NCBI GenBank assembly: GCA_036852015.1
Contig: JAANDG010000038.1
Span: 434,001-498,000 of the forward strand
Length of the DNA stretch: 64,000 bases
Reading direction: 5' to 3'
Source of the DNA: Pelodera strongyloides
Taxonomy: Eukaryota; Nematoda; Chromadorea; Rhabditida; Rhabditidae
In this document: positions 12,117-28,362 of the stretch, in pieces
Layout: every line of letters begins with the position of its first letter
Numbering within the stretch: the stretch's first letter is position 1
Notes under the pieces: model-generated
Seen by the model: only the letters and a program-made list of their open reading frames with translations
What the model was told of the DNA's origin: nothing
Databases searched by the model: none
Position numbers and translations under genes: made by a program

Positions 12117-15100
12117 TCAAAATTTTGTGCTGAGGTGCATTGCAAAGCTAACTTCATCAACGATATCAACCAGGCCTGCAGTCTCACAGAACAGTGTCCA
12201 CGAGTCTTGTTGCAAGGGAGAGAAGTGCCGCCATGAGAAGAGTTCGGCCATCGAGGTCTGCAACATAAAAATATTTATCATACATATACATATCCACAAT
12301 ATCCACATACGACCCACAAACCACATGGAACCCTAGAAATTGGAATCAACTACCATAGTTTATATATAGCAGTCAATAATTGTTCACCACTTACCCTGCC
12401 GGCTTCCTTCTCCACATCGTCTGCCCCTTCCTCCAGCTGATCCTCGTCCTCTACATGAGTTTCCTCTTCGGGAATAAGTACCGGATCCATTTCTATTTCA
12501 TCTAAATTCACAGAAAGGGTCACGTATATGGAAAATAAAATTCACAACATACTACAAATCAGTGGATAATTTCCTAATAATTTCCGAATTATCTCGTAGT
12601 ATCAGTGATGTGATTTGCCACCAGACAAAAATATCCATCTAGAGAACGGAAGCAAGTGGACTACGAAACACGTATTACAAAACAATAAAAGGAGCTTTAT
12701 ATATTCCTCACCTTGTTCTTGATCCATTTCCCTGGGAAGCACCCCTGTTCCCTCACATCTGCACTCTAACAGGTCGTGTGTCTGGCAGTCAGACTCGCAG
12801 AGGCTGAAGATGTCCATGAGGTCTTCATCGCGAAACTTGACGATATCACCTGGAAGAAACAGTTTTAAAAACAATCATGGGTTTTTGCTCTCTCTCTCTA
12901 TCCCCTTGCTCGGTATATTTCCCTCTCCCTCAACACACTACCTCTCTGCCAGTCTCTTGCTCAACTGCATAAGTAGCATAAGCCTCTCCCACAAAGGTAT
13001 CGCTCCGTATCTCATTATCGTAACTAACTAACTCTCACTCTCCCTCATGAACTCCACCAATCCTCCCCAACCGCAAAATACCGTATCCTTCCCCTAGTCA
13101 TACAACTTACTACTTTCCGTTAACTGGTCCAGGTCGACAACTGCCGAGAGTCCTGCCTTTTTAATTTGACGTTGAAGGATCTTTTCGTCGATTGTTCCCT
13201 GAAAAAAAAAGAAACGAAATCTTTCCTTTCACTCATAGCGGTCATTTTGGAAACGTTAAGGACAATAAACAATCACATCTACAGTAGTGTCGTGAGGTCA
13301 TAACTGTGCGGTAGTAATCAGTAGTGTCGTGAGTTGTGACGTCCTAAATGTACGGTAGTAATCAGTAGTGTCGTGAGTCGTGACGTCATAACTGTACGGT
13401 AGTAATCAGTAGTGTCGTGAGTCGTGACGTCATAAATGTACGGTAGTAATCAGTAGTGTCGTGAGTCGTGGGTCGTGACGTCATAACTGTACGGTAGTAA
13501 TCAGTAGTGTCGTGAGTCGTGACGTCATAAATGTACGGTAGTAATCAGTAGTGTCGTGCGTCGTGATGTCATAACTGTACGGTAGTAACCAGTAGTGTCG
13601 TGCGTCGTGATGTCATAACTGTACGGTAGTAATCAGAAGTGTCGTGAGTCGTGACGTCATAACTGTACGGTAGTAATTAGTAGTGTCGCGAGTCGTGACG
13701 TCATAACTGTACGGTAGTAATCAGTAGTGTCGTGAGTCGTGAAGTCATAAATGTACGGTAGTAATCAGTAGTGTCGTGCGTCGTGATGTCATAACTGTAC
13801 GGTAGTAACCAGTAGTGTCGTGCGTCGTGATGTCATAAATGTACGGTAGTAATTAGTAGTGTCGCGAGTCGTGACGTCATAACTGTACGGTAGTAATCAG
13901 TAGTGTCGTGAGTCGTGAAGTCATAAATGTACGGTAGTAATCAGTAGTTTCGTGCGTCGTGATGTCATAACTGTACGGTAGTAACCAGTAGTGTCGTGCG
14001 TCGTGATGTCATAACTGTACGGTAGTAATCAGAAGTGTCGTGAGTCGTCACGTCATAACTGTACGGTAGTAATTAGTAGTGTCGCGAGTCGTGACTTCAT
14101 AACTGTATGGTAGTAGAGTTCATAAGTATACGGTATTGATGACTCATGGGTGAACGATGGTTGTGGCGTAGGCCTATATTCAGATCCAATTCAGTCAATA
14201 CAGATTACAAAACGTACATCCGTATATGTACCTCACCAGTCATAATTCTTCTTGTTTTTTTTTATATTACAGGTGAACCGTTAAGCTTACAGTTAAAACA
14301 AGTCGATAGATGTGACAAACTCTCTTCTGACCATCTCTCCAGATACGAGCCATTGCCTGCAATGAATCGTAAACACTGTGAAGCTCAATCACAAGTTTAA
14401 AAAATTAAAACGAAATACTGGCCTGTTTTTGAAACGCATCGGATACACCGGCATTCTTATGCAGCTATGCAAATGAGCATACATTAGAATTTAAAAAAAT
14501 CGAGTAATTTAGCACCAATACGTAAGAACTCAGTTGTCCACGATGCGTTTCAAAAAGCGGCCGGTATTGGCGGTATTTCGCTTTAAACGCAATCACCACC
14601 CGTCAACCACGAACTTACCGACATCCCAGACTAACAAACGACACACATAAGCGCAAGAAGGACTCCAGAATGTTTCCCTATTAGTATGAGTGTTGTAAGT
14701 ACGGCACGGTCTGTAAAATACTACTAATCAAATCATAGTACCTGAAGATCCGCTGCTGGATTCCAATCCGAGTCGAAAAGGATCAATCTTGAAGCTCCAA
14801 TGAGGTTTAAACCTACACCACCTGTAAATAAGTGATAACTATTTGCATTTTTCAATGCAGAAATTCACAGGTTCCCTTTAAAAAGACAGTTACACAAGCA
14901 GTGTTACATCTTCGTGACGATTATGTCAATATTTCAAAAGTGGCAGAAATTTTGCGACTGCAAAAAAATCATACCTGCTTTAGTACTGAGCAAGAAAACG
15001 CTTCCCGCACTTTCGGTCGCATTGAATGTTTCCACAATCTTCTGTCGATCAGCCACACAAGTACTTCCATCAATACGGAAGAGACGGAATCCCAATGAAG

Positions 15101-18100
15101 AACACAGACATGAGAGCATGTCGAGAGTCTGGAAAGAACATTTGATACACTAGGACCCGTCAACCACACATCTAAGGGTAAAATCTGTTGAGTATTCATG
15201 AGTACACACTGATTATATGTAAGAAACTTTGTAGGGGGCAGTTTTGTTATGGGATATCCTTTGAAGTTACGTTGAAGTCTTAGTTGATTTATGTGTGGTT
15301 GATTATAACTTTTGTTGCTAATTGATTTAGACAACTGAACGAGTGAGTGATTAGAGGCAGCCAGTAACGCACAACTATCTGCTGACGCTAAAATGATTAA
15401 CAGTCCATAAACTTGAGAAATGTCATAAACTTGATAAATGTCATCAATCGCAAAATTTACAACATCTAAAACATACCTGCGTGTAATTGGAGAAAATGAC
15501 CGTCGATTCGCCTGTTTCCTTGAAAGAATTAAGAAGAGCCACAATGGTCGCCATTTTGCCTGAAAATAATCTACTACTACTTATCAAAATCTATTGTTAC
15601 TTATCGTGTACTATCTATTACATGTACTATTGTATAACTTAGATTCCATTCAACTCTTCAACTGATATGCTGCCAAGTTGCTGGTCCTAACATGACAAGC
15701 TTCGTGGGTGGTCTTGCATGGTTCGTGTTGGACTTACTTTACTACCGCAAAAACACACGCTGCATGAGTGGTTCTAACATTGTATGTTTCGTGGGGGAGG
15801 TCGAGGTCTTAACATTGCTTTGTGAGGTTGTGTTCGTGGGCGGTCTTGACATTCATTCGTGGGTGGTCTTCGGATTAGACAATTAGTCGGTGGTCTTAAT
15901 ATAGCTTCGTGGGTGGTCTAATACTGCATGCTTCGTGAGTGTGGGTGATATAATACTGAATGCTTCGTGGGTGGTCTAATACCACATGCTTTGTGGGTGG
16001 TCTTAATATAGCTTTGTGGATGGTCTTCGGATTACATGATTCGTGGGTGGTCTTAACATTACTTGGGTGGACTTCGTGGCTGGTCTAATACTGCACGCCT
16101 CGTGGGTGGTCTTACAATAGGTGCGAAACGGTGTCAATTTTCACCTGAATCATATATATCAACGCTCTTGCATCCATAACCAGCCTGGAAGCCTTGCAGC
16201 AGTGACCCGTACACGTAGTCGGGCTGGAATAAACGAACATGTGTACGACAAAATACAAAAAAACAGCATTTACCTTTATATTTCGGACAAAGCACAAACA
16301 GTAAATTGCCTCTTCCCGGCTCACTTCTCAGTATCGTCTACAGGACCTACGCACTCAAACCGGATCAACAGGCGTATGGTTTTGTTATGGAACCCAGGGG
16401 TATTTATTACAATACCTTAGCTTGTAGATCAGTTGACACTTGCTTGTACACCAGAGCTGGGTGGTTGGCCGCTTTTCGCATGAAGTGAATCAACGCCTAA
16501 AGTGACTAAAATAGGGCTTAGGAAATTCGAATTACAAATGAAATTAGAAAAGGGACATCAACACACTGCATACCACGACCACACTAACAATTACTCATGA
16601 AACATAGCTGTCTAAAAGACCATTACACTATTTGCACACAGTCACCATTATATTATTTGCACACAGATGCACACATAATTACTGATAGAGCTGCAACAAT
16701 AAACATAGAGATATAACATCAAAATAGAAAGGTCATATAGGGTATTATACTCATAACTAATAAAAACACCCGGAAATGAGTAAATAGTAAACAGTGCACC
16801 CACCAAATGTTCACCAAACATGAAGTCGATTATATGCTTGATTACAGACTTCTGCACTGGGGACGGACGACAGAAGAGGATGTATTCGTCTGAAACAAGA
16901 ACTCTATATGGGCTACGTTCTACAGTGCTACTGACTACTGAATGGGCATTACGGTTAACCTAGTGTGTTAAGCAAAGCTGCTTACCGCAGGACTAACCAC
17001 GTAATACCCAAAAGGCTCGGAACACTGTAGGTCACTCCCATAAGATGTAACAAATTATGGATTATAACCATAACTCACTTCTTTCTGGTAAGTGCGCCTG
17101 GTTTACCTCCGAGGTTCTCCGCAACATAAACGTGTAGACCATGTCGGACATCGAATTCCCGCCCTAAATTAACATGAACGCAATAGCTTACATAATTTAT
17201 TTATTACGACACAACTCCCTCGACGAAAAACGTGTGTACTGCGTCCTCTGATACTTACAGTTTCGTCTGTTTGTATAATTACTCTAACGAACACCCTTTT
17301 TTTACACATTAATATTAATAATTTAACCAGTGATACGCTCTCTTCTCTTCTCTCTCTCGAATCTGTTTAAAATGTAAACAATCCACAAAACGTACGCTTT
17401 TCTCATCGGTACAGTCCGAGCGAAAATCGCGAGCCTTTTCAAATTCCTTCGGAGCGACAAAATTGAGAAGCGAAAAAAATTCATCAAGATCATTCTGGAT
17501 CGGCGTTCCCGTTAACAGAAGTCGTCGAGGAATGTTCAGCGAGACCAACTGAAGTTAAAATGAAATTTGTCCTTACCATCAACATACTTTCAAAGCACAC
17601 TACACTGTATACACTTTAACGTTAAGTCGATTGTGGCTCATTGAAATGCTACATAAAACACACTCGACAAACATTGACCACATCAACATATTCATGTTTA
17701 TGTGATGTGCGAAACATCATTCTATAAAACACAAGACCCACGATCTCTCGCAGTTTCCCGTTTATATTCTTCAGGCGGTGAGCTTCATCACAGACAAGAA
17801 CGTCGAACGAAGCAGAGTACAATTCCTTGGCGTATCTAAAAAAAAACTAGCTACAAATCCTTGGCGTTTAAAAAAAAGAAGGTATAGCATTCATCACCTC
17901 GTCTATGTTTTCCTGCAGTAAGCTCCCCCTCATTCTCTCTCTCTCTCTCACTATCTATCTCCGAATAGAAATACAGTACAGTACCTGAGTGCCATGTCAT
18001 AACTGCAAATCAAAAACGGCGTTGAGGAATGGCACGACTGATAACAAGTGATATCCGAAGCTCGTTTCACAGTTATCGCCTAAAAGCTCAGTCGGAAATA

Positions 18101-20945
18101 AACCGTCTTCTGTTGGTGAATATCCAGTCAAACGTGTGTATTTCTTGTTTTACATAAATACGGGCGTATCCTAATTGACCAATTGACGACAAACGGAGAC
18201 CAAATTTTCTAAAGATACCCTTACTGCACATTCTTGATGAAACACAGAAATTGTGCATACCAATACCGTACACCTACCGGAAATCTTCGCAGTAGAAACC
18301 ACTTTCTGAACTCGCTCTTCCAGTTGTTCACTAGGGAAGATGGTACGAGGAATAGCATCTTACGAACGGGGTGGGCACCGGGCGACACGATCTGAGGCAC
18401 AAAAATCATAAGAGCAACTATAAATATTAAAGCGGTCATTCACACGGCTTGCGGAGAGAAAGACGGCATACTTAACAACTGCATTACACACAAAGATGAC
18501 ACTGAAACTGAAGGACGCAAAAAAAAGAGTACAATTACACACAACCCATGGAGAAACGCAGTCGTACAGTGCAATACGATTCTCAAATCATGAGCCATAA
18601 TGCCTTAATAAACTAAAATATGACGCGAATCATCCAATATCAAACCTGGCGCTTCATAAGTGCCAAACATGAAGCAATTGTCTGTACGCTTTTTCCAAGA
18701 CCCATCTCATCGGCGAGGATTGCACCACCGTTCACATCCTATAAAGATAGAAGAGTATTCGAGACAGGGGCATGGATGTTGACACGACATTAATAGAGAG
18801 ATAGAGAGAAATGAAGAGATAAAACCAGAGGAAGGAATTGTCAAGCCTCCACACTTCGCAACTAAAGCGACTGTTCTTACTGTCCCTACAGTACGCAGTA
18901 CCAATACTACGGCGTGAAAGATTTTACACGTAAGTTGTGTCAGTATGAGACTCATAACTCATACACTATGAGTCAAGAGCCTAAAGCATATTTACAATAA
19001 AATGATAAGGCACTCACCCGTAACCGTTTGTAGATGAATTCAATTCCTTCCTTCTGGTGTGGTCTGAGATGTCTGGCAAGGAAACCCTCCACATAACCAC
19101 CTCGCTCCTGAACGAACACCTTATTAGCTAATAACGGCTTTGATAGAACTAGCGGCTGCAGTTTGTTAAAAGATAAGTACTGTATTACTATACTATAAAT
19201 TCAGACGGTATTACTATTCTATAAATTCAGAGTCTATCAGCTTCATTTGAACAACCGCTACCGATATATAAACATATAAAGTAAAAAGGAAGGCATTAGG
19301 CAGTGACTGGAGTTCCTCAGTCAAATGTTCAGCATACTGTATATACTTAATAGGGGGTAAATGGATGAGTTTTGTTTGAAACTATCTTCTTGACACAATC
19401 AAATACTGACCGCTGGCGGGTTGTCAGTAAGTCAATAACACTAGTGACAATTAGTACTAAAATACACAAAAAACAAACAAAAACAAGAACTCACCTCTGT
19501 TGGGTCGATCACCCATGAAGGTTCATCATGTGTTCGAACTATTGGACTGACAAAAGGCTTTTTGGGTGCAGGTGGTGTAGATATCGCCGGCAGGGCTGGT
19601 CTCTAGAATTTATCACGATATTTAACACTTAAATCATGACCATGGTCCGAAATCGTTCAGAATTTTCGTGATACTCTGTTACAATAATCTGGCCCTCATT
19701 ATCTGGCTCTTTTTTTGGTCACTGTATACTGTACTTACAGTAGGTGTGCACGCTAGTAAAAGAAAGGGAAAGGTAGAAAGAGAGAAAGAATCGGATGAAT
19801 AAGCACTCCGTGATTAGCCTTCCAAGGCCAAGGTATGTAAGTAAATGATTTCGATACTGTAGAAAGGAATGGAATAATGGACGCACACGGGATCTCAAGT
19901 TGAATAAGTGAAGTTATCAAGTTTTCTGGAAGTAATCTACTTGTAAGTAACATACTTTTGCCAATGGACTAAGTAGCGATTGGAAGGATGGTCTCTTCGG
20001 TACAAGTGGCGTTCTGGACGACAGTTGAGCTTGAGCCTTTGATGCAGGAAGTGCTGGATTTGCCTCAGGATCTTTCCGGACAGCTACCCCCTCAGTGTTA
20101 CCATTTCCTCCAAGCGTGCCGAGTACCGATTGTAGCACTAAACATAATTTTATATACAATCCATACGTAAGTTCACAGACAAACACATACATAGAGAGAC
20201 AAAAAATGCAGACAGACAATCATCACTATTACTATATCACAAATTTGCTCTCGCTCTCACACACAGACACATACAATACAGACACACACACGCTCACACA
20301 CACTCACGCACACATACAGACACACACAAACAAACCTCACCGTAAGGAACACTATCCAATAAATCTTGAATCTGTATTTCCATAGACCCAAACATCAGAT
20401 CTTCACCTTCTCGTAGATCCGAAAAACGACGAGCAGTCAAAAGACATCTAAATATCCTCACACATTTCAAACCCATAAGTTTCAACATAATTTCCCCTAC
20501 TCAGTGTCAGTAATATCTACACTAAGCACCCCCGCACTTAATTTACACATTGTTGCCTCTGACAATGAGTTAGAGCACTAAAAACCCATAGTAAATATGT
20601 AAGGAAAGCTAACCTTCAAAAAGAGTACAGTAATACAAAGATTAACAACGCACGTGAAACAGACGAAATTATAAGTACCGTATGTTTACTTCAGACACAC
20701 TTCAGAAGTACGGACTATCGCTTAAGCATACTGTAACCAACTGCACAATGCCTAATTGTGGCGGTGTGCTCCACAAACTATTAAATCTACCGTAATCAGG
20801 AAATATAAAACTCACCTAGATAGTTCTTTTCCCGTTTCTGAGTACAGTACACTTTCCGCCGAATGTCTGCATATGATATATCCATCTCCTTCCCATTTCT
20901 TATGCTTACGCGTAGAAGGACGCGAGTACATCACAGAGAAGCATA
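12117..20945 (-). CDS. RAD54B: RAD54B-like SNF2 family DNA translocase (5' end not found)
   Basis: SNF2-family ATPase of homologous recombination, expected to remodel RAD51-DNA complexes in the nucleus. Exons in coding order: 20945-20816, 20447-20341, 20137-19956, 19602-19495, 19107-19018, 18738-18646, 18391-18278, 18079-17985, 17835-17742, 17548-17396, 17163-17079, 16889-16804, 16496-16416, 16223-16145, 15559-15477, 15128-14975, 14821-14742, 14356-14291, 13198-13111, 12849-12712, 12501-12395, 12257-12117. They join in frame to 783 residues and a stop; human RAD54B has 910. Visible motifs: [10 protein letters not shown] (RAD54B-type N-terminal domain), DEMGLGKS (Walker A, Ser for Thr), [37 protein letters not shown] and MARIWRDGQ. 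The tail with [17 protein letters not shown] separates it from RAD54L. The stretch between motif III and MLRRT looks short. N-terminal exons should lie upstream of 20945. Confidence 0.93.
13281..14116. repeat. 44-bp minisatellite in a RAD54B intron
   Basis: About 19 copies of a 44-bp unit containing GTAGTAATCAGTAGTGTCGT, then GTGACGTCATAA and TGTACG. Many copies hold the palindrome TGACGTCA; others have TGATGTCA or TGAAGTCA. It lies between the exons at 14356-14291 and 13198-13111. Confidence 0.95.
14405..14586. mobile_element. TTAA-flanked MITE in a RAD54B intron
   Basis: TTAA at 14405-14408 followed by AACGAAATACTGGCC. The right end reads GGTATTTCGCT then TTAA at 14583-14586. Subterminal TTTTTGAAACGCATCG pairs with CGATGCGTTTCAAAAA. 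The same family recurs at 42382-42569 in NAT10. It lies between RAD54B exons 14821-14742 and 14356-14291. Confidence 0.88.
15690..16120. repeat. Degenerate minisatellite in a RAD54B intron
   Basis: Many imperfect copies of a core GCTTCGTGGGTGGTCTTAA, spaced roughly 20-40 bases apart with ATACTGCAT-type linkers. It lies between exons 16223-16145 and 15559-15477. Confidence 0.85.
20251..20333. repeat. (CA)n-rich microsatellite
   Basis: An interrupted CA/CACT/CAGA repeat immediately downstream (minus-strand sense) of the donor of the RAD54B exon 20447-20341. Confidence 0.85.
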
Positions 20946-23362
20946 CTAAAAGGAGCAAGTACACTCTACCAGTATCAATCAATGAATCAGTTCCTTTGCG
21001 ATTAGCAATAGTACCCTATCTCATATGACTTACCTTACATTAAAGCTATTTGAAATGTATGACGGACAACTACACGTACGTGTATTTATTCTACGGTGAG
21101 CTTGTTCTAATCATACTCATTTGCATATGCCATACGGTAATACAGTAATCCAAGATTCGTCGGAAACCCCCCAGATATTACCGCTTTAACTTTGATATCC
21201 CGCGCACTAAACATTACTGTAGCCAGCAATGAGCCGAGGGCCAGCATTTTGTTTACAGTTAACTTATCGCAAAACAGGTGGGAGCCGCGCGATTACCGTA
21301 ACTCCAAACAGTAAATACCATGAAAATAATAGCATACATTTTTCCAGAGTACCGTAATCATAAAACAACGCACCGTTCGACTCCATATCGCTTTAGGAGC
21401 ATCAGCAGACCTGGAAATTCCTAAATCAATCAATGAGAGAAGGAAAGAAGCTCATCACAAGTAATTACTGATTACATACAATCACAACTGAACGTAAACT
21501 GCCACGACACAACGAACATGGAAAACAAAAGTAAACCAGTCTACCAAATCATAACCTTTATTAAAATACAATTTGCAGTCACAGGAATGTGAACAATAAA
21601 CAATTATTAGATAATCTATACAATGAAAGATTAATGAATTACAGAATAAACATATATACTCATACTGAACAGTGTTTTAAGGAAGAACAACATTTTTTCA
21701 TCATTCGGGTCGAAACAAGGCAATTATTCAAACGATATGCTACGTGGTTTCCAAAAAGCAACGACCGTATTCACATGTACTATAAGCAAATTGTGTGCCA
21801 TCCTGTAGCACTCGCATAATAACACACTTATTTACATACAATAATGTACAAGAATGCGTTTGTCCAGATTTTCAGAAACCACGCACCGTCCCCTTTAATA
21901 AGACAAGTTTCCTAAACTAGTAACGATACTCTCTCTCTCCTCTTGTCCTTGTAAACCCCCGTCTCAATATATATATATATACTAATAATATTATCAAGCT
22001 GAATTTACGGAATGAACTCTGGTTATAAGCACAATACCACGATACCACAAGCTAAACAATTTTAAATATATCTCACAATCGAATAGTGATAGAAACGCCA
22101 CAAATAATCTAAATTATACATATTTTAAATAAAGTTGAAATATTGACAATAAACTACCGGGACTGGTAAAAATAGGTGTGTTATATATTATATAGGCAAT
22201 GCAAAAGCTGCGCAGAGACAAACCTTAGAATAAAGGACATATTCATAATAATATCTTTCTATACAACCTAAAACAACTAAAACAAGGAGTTTGATTAACT
22301 GACAATTCAATAAACTTTCCCCAATACGACAAACAATAAATACTAGTAAAATGAGCACATAAAGTTACACTTCTTGAATTAGCTCAGCCTTAATTTCACA
22401 AATATAATATATTTACTTATATATAGCAACCAAAATTGTCAATAATAAACAAGAATTTGTACCTATCTATAAAAATTAAAAGAATACAGAAAAAAGAACG
22501 ACTGAACGATCATTCGGAAATCTTGAATTTAAAAAAGGGCGCCAATAACTTTTCACATAAAGGCAGTAACTGCTTTATAAGTAAAAGTATCACAGTAACA
22601 AATATAAATCTATTAATTCGTGTTGCAAAAGAAGTGAAAATAAATAATACAATTCTAGAAAACTACAAGAGATAGCATTATCCTAAAAAAAAGTTAGAGC
22701 AGCACACCTTAGTACGGCACAATATTCATAGAGATAATTGGAGACGAAAGATGAGCAATATCTTCTCATGTGGAGAAGCCTTTAACGCTTACGAACGCTA
22801 ACGCTTAACGCCTACTATTCACGCTTGCAAAGTGTAAGAAGCAACATAAACGTAACTTTGGTTTCTGCAAAACAATGGAATCTATATCGTAAACACACCT
22901 TACCGTTGGTACATGATGTGAAGTGTATATGAGCAACGGAAGGAGCCCGAACCCCTGAAGCAATCCAAATTATTTAGTTAAAAACACCAGACCAACCGTG
23001 TATCACAATCAGATTCATTAATCAAGGTATCTAGGTATCGGCCAAAATACGTCATCACCAGATAATTTACCTCCGTGCTTTATTTCCAGAAATTTTTAGG
23101 TTATCCTCTAATCCTCTCTGGAAGTAACCTAGTCTTGCCAAACAGTTTACAAATAAAGAAGCGCAAAAGAACCGCACTCTATATGTGTATGTAAACTTGA
23201 TTACAAAAAAATTGGTGACGCGCAAAAAAAAAGAAAAATTACAGACAGTAAGTAACGATCGAAGACAGGAAGCTATATTATGGCAAAAAAATATAAAAAT
23301 ACGTTTACATCTACTAAAAAAATATAAAAATACGTTTACTTCAAAAACATACCTTGCAATTG
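20946..23362. other. Between RAD54B and ARF6; unresolved RAD54B 5' exons and ARF6 3' UTR
   Basis: The missing N-terminal exon(s) and promoter of RAD54B should lie here. One possible start is the ATG at about 21388 on the minus strand (MESNGALFYDYG), but I cannot join it in frame to the 20945 exon. The half next to 23363 is very AT-rich and probably holds the ARF6 3' UTR. Other open frames are unconvincing. Confidence 0.4.
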
Positions 23363-26303
<2,941 letters not shown>

Positions 26304-26821
26304 CTTCAGTCGGAACTAAACCATACAACAAATTTTTGTTTTATTAAACAAGGGAAGTTGTTGTTGAAACCGAAAAAAAACATACATATAGATGTTCGAA
26401 CGTGGAAATCTACGCTTTTTCAATGTCAAAACAATAGGAGCACAACCAACGTGCAGGTCTATTTCTATAACCTGTACTCGTTGTATTCTAGTTTTGCCAG
26501 TCCTATTCGTAGCATATAACAAACTTGACATAAACAATATGAGTAAGAAACAAAAACAACAAAAGCAAAGCGAAGGAAGAATGAATCATGCCATTCATCA
26601 AATATTTTCAATAAATGTGCTTTATACGGTACTATCGTGTACACGCTACACAGAAACGACCGTAATTACTCACAAAATGGAGACTTTTCTGAGACTATGC
26701 CTACGCATGTGTACACATTACGAAAAGTGGAGATATAAACTGCATCGTCGATCATCTCATCTACGGCAGCGTTGAAAGCACATGAGCGATCACGTGTGAG
26801 TAGACCACTCCCTCCTTTAGA

Positions 26822-26880
26822 ATAAATTCAAATACTTGAAGTAAGGAGTACTTCCTCCCTACTTAAGAATTCGAATTTAT
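26822..26880. repeat. Imperfect hairpin of about 25 bp arms
   Basis: ATAAATTCAAATACTTGAAGTAAGGAG pairs, with a few mismatches, with CTCCCTACTTAAGAATTCGAATTTAT across a short loop. The size is like a small RNA precursor, but nothing in the sequence shows it is transcribed. Confidence 0.6.
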
Positions 26881-27429
26881 GGGAGATTAATCGTACGGTG
26901 AGCTCTCTTGTAGAAATAACCTGGCTAACTAACGTTCAAATTCTTGCATCAAGTATTACCTTACTTCTTGGGGTTTGAATGTGGGAGAAAACGCGCCCGT
27001 CTGGGTGCTCTCTCTCGTAGATCTCACCAATCTAACAAAAGCGTTGAAAGCACATGTGCTAACATGAATAAAAAAATTGGAAAAAAGGGCTCTCTGATGT
27101 AACCCAAACTATGTTAGCGCTATCGCACTAACAAAGGAATAAAAAGCCGCTTTTGGTACATTTACGGTTTTTTTTTCCTTAGACCTAGTACTCGCAGTAC
27201 ATCTAATACGTAGCTTCTCTTTCACTGCTGTTTTTTTTGGTTTAGGTACTTTTGAGCCTGTGAGCTGTTTGACCGGAATCGCTAAGAGGTTCTACATAAC
27301 TGCACAACTTTATAGCTTCCACTACGTTCTTTGCATTCCACTCCGATCGAAGATCAGTATTAATTTAGCTCGACGGTTTCCACGGTTACGTTTAGTGATA
27401 TTTTTCTAGTGCCCATCGTATAAGTTTGT

Positions 27430-27785
27430 GAATACTGGAGTTTCCAAGTATGCTGAAAATGTACAGTGTTTTGAAACTCCACAAGAATATTTTTCTATTT
27501 TTTCATATCATATAAGCAGGTTTCGTGGAAAAATACGGTAATAGTGACAGAATCACACCGATTTTTGGGATACTTGGAAACCCCATACCGTATGATCCGT
27601 CAAAAATGCTGCGACTTTAATGGGGTTTCCAAGTATGCGGGCAAATTTACCGTGTTTTACGACTTCGCGAGACCCATGTATTTATTTCTCATGTCAAATA
27701 TTCAATTCAGGGAAAATACGGTAAATTTGTCTATACTTGGAAGGGAACGCACAGTTATTTTTGGCATACATGGAAACCGCAACGT
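27430..27785. repeat. Foldback repeat region with alternating inverted copies
   Basis: A word around GTTTCCAAGTATG occurs several times in alternating orientation (about 27438 plus, 27570 minus, 27620 plus, 27730 and 27765 minus). The central pair 27570-27586 and 27620-27636 is a perfect 17-bp inverted repeat with a 33-base spacer. CGGTAAATTTG and its complement also pair further out. It may be a decayed mobile element. Confidence 0.75.
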
Positions 27786-27842
27786 ACGCGCGAAACGTAG
27801 CAACGTACGCGCAGATTTTCGCTCCGCCTCATGCTTTTTTCT

Positions 27843-27907
27843 GGCCGATTTTTTTTTTATTTTTTTTTTATTTATTTTAATTTTTTTTTTATTTTTTTTT
27901 TTATTTT
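27843..27907. repeat. T-rich low-complexity tract
   Basis: Runs of 8-10 T separated by single A, about 65 bases, some 450 bases upstream of the IRAK-like start codon. Confidence 0.9.
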
Positions 27908-28362
27908 TGTTGTTGTGTGTGTAGTTCAGTTACGTGTGTACAGAGTTAGGATGGACATTAGGAGGGTTAGGATCTGCTGCTGATGTTGAGGGAGCGTTTA
28001 TGACGGCCGGAATAAAGAAAAAAGGTGCTACTGCCTAGCCTGAAGACTTCGAGGGATTTGTCATTCCGTCTCCTCGTCGTCAAACACTCTGTATAACTCC
28101 AAAAAACCTTATTGGTAAGATCAAGGATCGACTGTATCTGAAGAAATTCTCCCCTCCATTCCGCCGTGGATTGAAGAAGCACGACACTAGAAACCCTCCA
28201 CACTTGTTCCATATACTTGATTGACGTTGTATCTTATTGATTGTATGTGTGCATAAAGTAATATATATATTTTAGTTGCGCTTTTCCCTTCGCAGTTTTC
28301 GAAAAAGTTCGTTTTCATTATTAGTGCGACCTCTGTACATATATAACCTAGTTTCGTATTGA

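Larger units (their letters stand above)
26304..28362. other. Divergent intergenic region, ARF6 and IRAK-like promoters expected
   Basis: ARF6 (minus) and the IRAK-like gene (plus) start at opposite ends of this region, so both promoters should lie here. I cannot place a TATA box or initiator with confidence. Contents are an imperfect hairpin at 26822-26880, a 16-base direct repeat GCGTTGAAAGCACATG at about 26769 and 27040, a foldback region at 27430-27785 and a T-rich tract at 27843-27907. Confidence 0.5.

Noticed and set aside
13281..14116. CRISPR-like array
   Set aside because: The 44-bp units are contiguous with no unique spacers. It is an intronic minisatellite.
15118..15140. Plus-strand peptide MSRVWKE resembling RAD54 motif VI
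   Set aside because: It is antisense to RAD54B exon 15128-14975. The true motif VI (MARIWRDGQ) is in exon 14356-14291 on the minus strand.
17985..18002. An 18-nt RAD54B microexon (YDMALR)
   Set aside because: A longer 95-nt exon, 18079-17985, reads in frame through [12 protein letters not shown], matches the family and joins both neighbours in phase.
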